Positions 13,322 to 13,371 of a DNA stretch of 13,371 bases are shown one piece after another; within the stretch, counting starts at the first letter, position 1, and each line of letters starts with the position of its first letter. The position numbers and the translations under genes are program-made. The notes under the pieces were generated by a model, which made no database searches, was not told the DNA's origin, and saw only the letters and a list, made by a program, of their open reading frames with translations. Source of the stretch: Peptostreptococcus sp. (GTDB lineage Bacteria > Bacillota > Clostridia > Peptostreptococcales > Peptostreptococcaceae); the NCBI GenBank assembly GCA_020025095.1, contig JAHHSS010000039.1:1-13371 (forward strand). The letters are read 5' to 3'.

Positions 13322-13371
13322 GGGACGTGTCCCAGTTGAGCTCGCAAAGCGTGCGAAACAATAAACCACCC
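13322..13371. repeat. G+C-rich dyad element at the right edge, truncated
   Basis: About 55 percent G+C by direct count over 13321-13371, against strongly A/T-rich sequence elsewhere. It holds GGGACGTGTCCC (13322-13333), a 5-pair inverted repeat with a GT centre, and TCGCA (13342-13346) pairing with TGCGA (13352-13356). It may be the start of a dispersed repeat, a REP-like element or the end of a mobile element. The window stops before this can be decided. Confidence 0.45.

Noticed and set aside
1..13371. CRISPR arrays, rRNA or tRNA genes, toxin-antitoxin or phage-defence modules
   Set aside because: No regularly spaced repeats, no tRNA-like cloverleaf, no rRNA-like conserved stretch and no such protein families were seen. 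The content is core metabolism and maintenance.

Overview
The window looks like an ordinary chromosomal segment of an anaerobic, low-G+C member of the Clostridia. This rests on the strongly AT-rich sequence, heavy use of AGA and ATA codons, AGGAGG-type ribosome sites and A/T-rich promoters. The gene families also fit: an NfnAB electron-bifurcating enzyme, the non-mevalonate IspH, and a cmk/plsC/ispH cluster. A relative of the Peptostreptococcaceae is plausible, but I cannot place it further from sequence alone. All 13 supported genes lie on the + strand, are tightly packed, and no gap reaches 300 bases.

Layout: (1) 158-2439, nfnA-nfnB, overlapping by one base and closed by a strong terminator at 2476. 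(2) 2590-3486, a single-gene unit with its own promoter. It encodes a lipoprotein with TPR-like helices and a long Asn/Gly/Gln/Ser-rich tail, and ends in a terminator pressed against the next ribosome site. (3) 3501-4808, two RNA-modification genes, rluB (rRNA pseudouridine synthase) and mnmM/ytqB (tRNA wobble-uridine methyltransferase). (4) 4908-5903, a MurR/RpiR-family regulator with a near-consensus promoter and its own terminator. (5) 5939-7862, a histidine-phosphatase-family protein followed by an HI0933/YhiN-type flavoprotein. (6) 7965-9238, cmk-plsC (CMP kinase and acylglycerolphosphate acyltransferase), bracketed by two near-identical 23-24 base A/T-rich repeats. (7) 9394-13273, ispH-ftsH-DUF2628 membrane protein-tdk, closed by a strong terminator at 13287. 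The last 50 bases are far more G+C-rich than the rest and hold two small dyads. They look like the start of a repeat or mobile element cut off by the window edge.

Functionally the region is core metabolism and maintenance: NADPH/ferredoxin redox balance, rRNA and tRNA modification, nucleotide supply (CMP and dTMP), membrane lipid and isoprenoid synthesis, and membrane protein quality control. I found no CRISPR array, rRNA or tRNA gene, transposase, toxin-antitoxin pair or defence island. The observations most worth a second look are small in scale: the repeats flanking cmk-plsC, hairpins abutting the rluB and ispH ribosome sites, the variant thymidine kinase, the low-complexity lipoprotein tail, the Asn-rich FtsH N-terminus, and the G+C-rich right edge.
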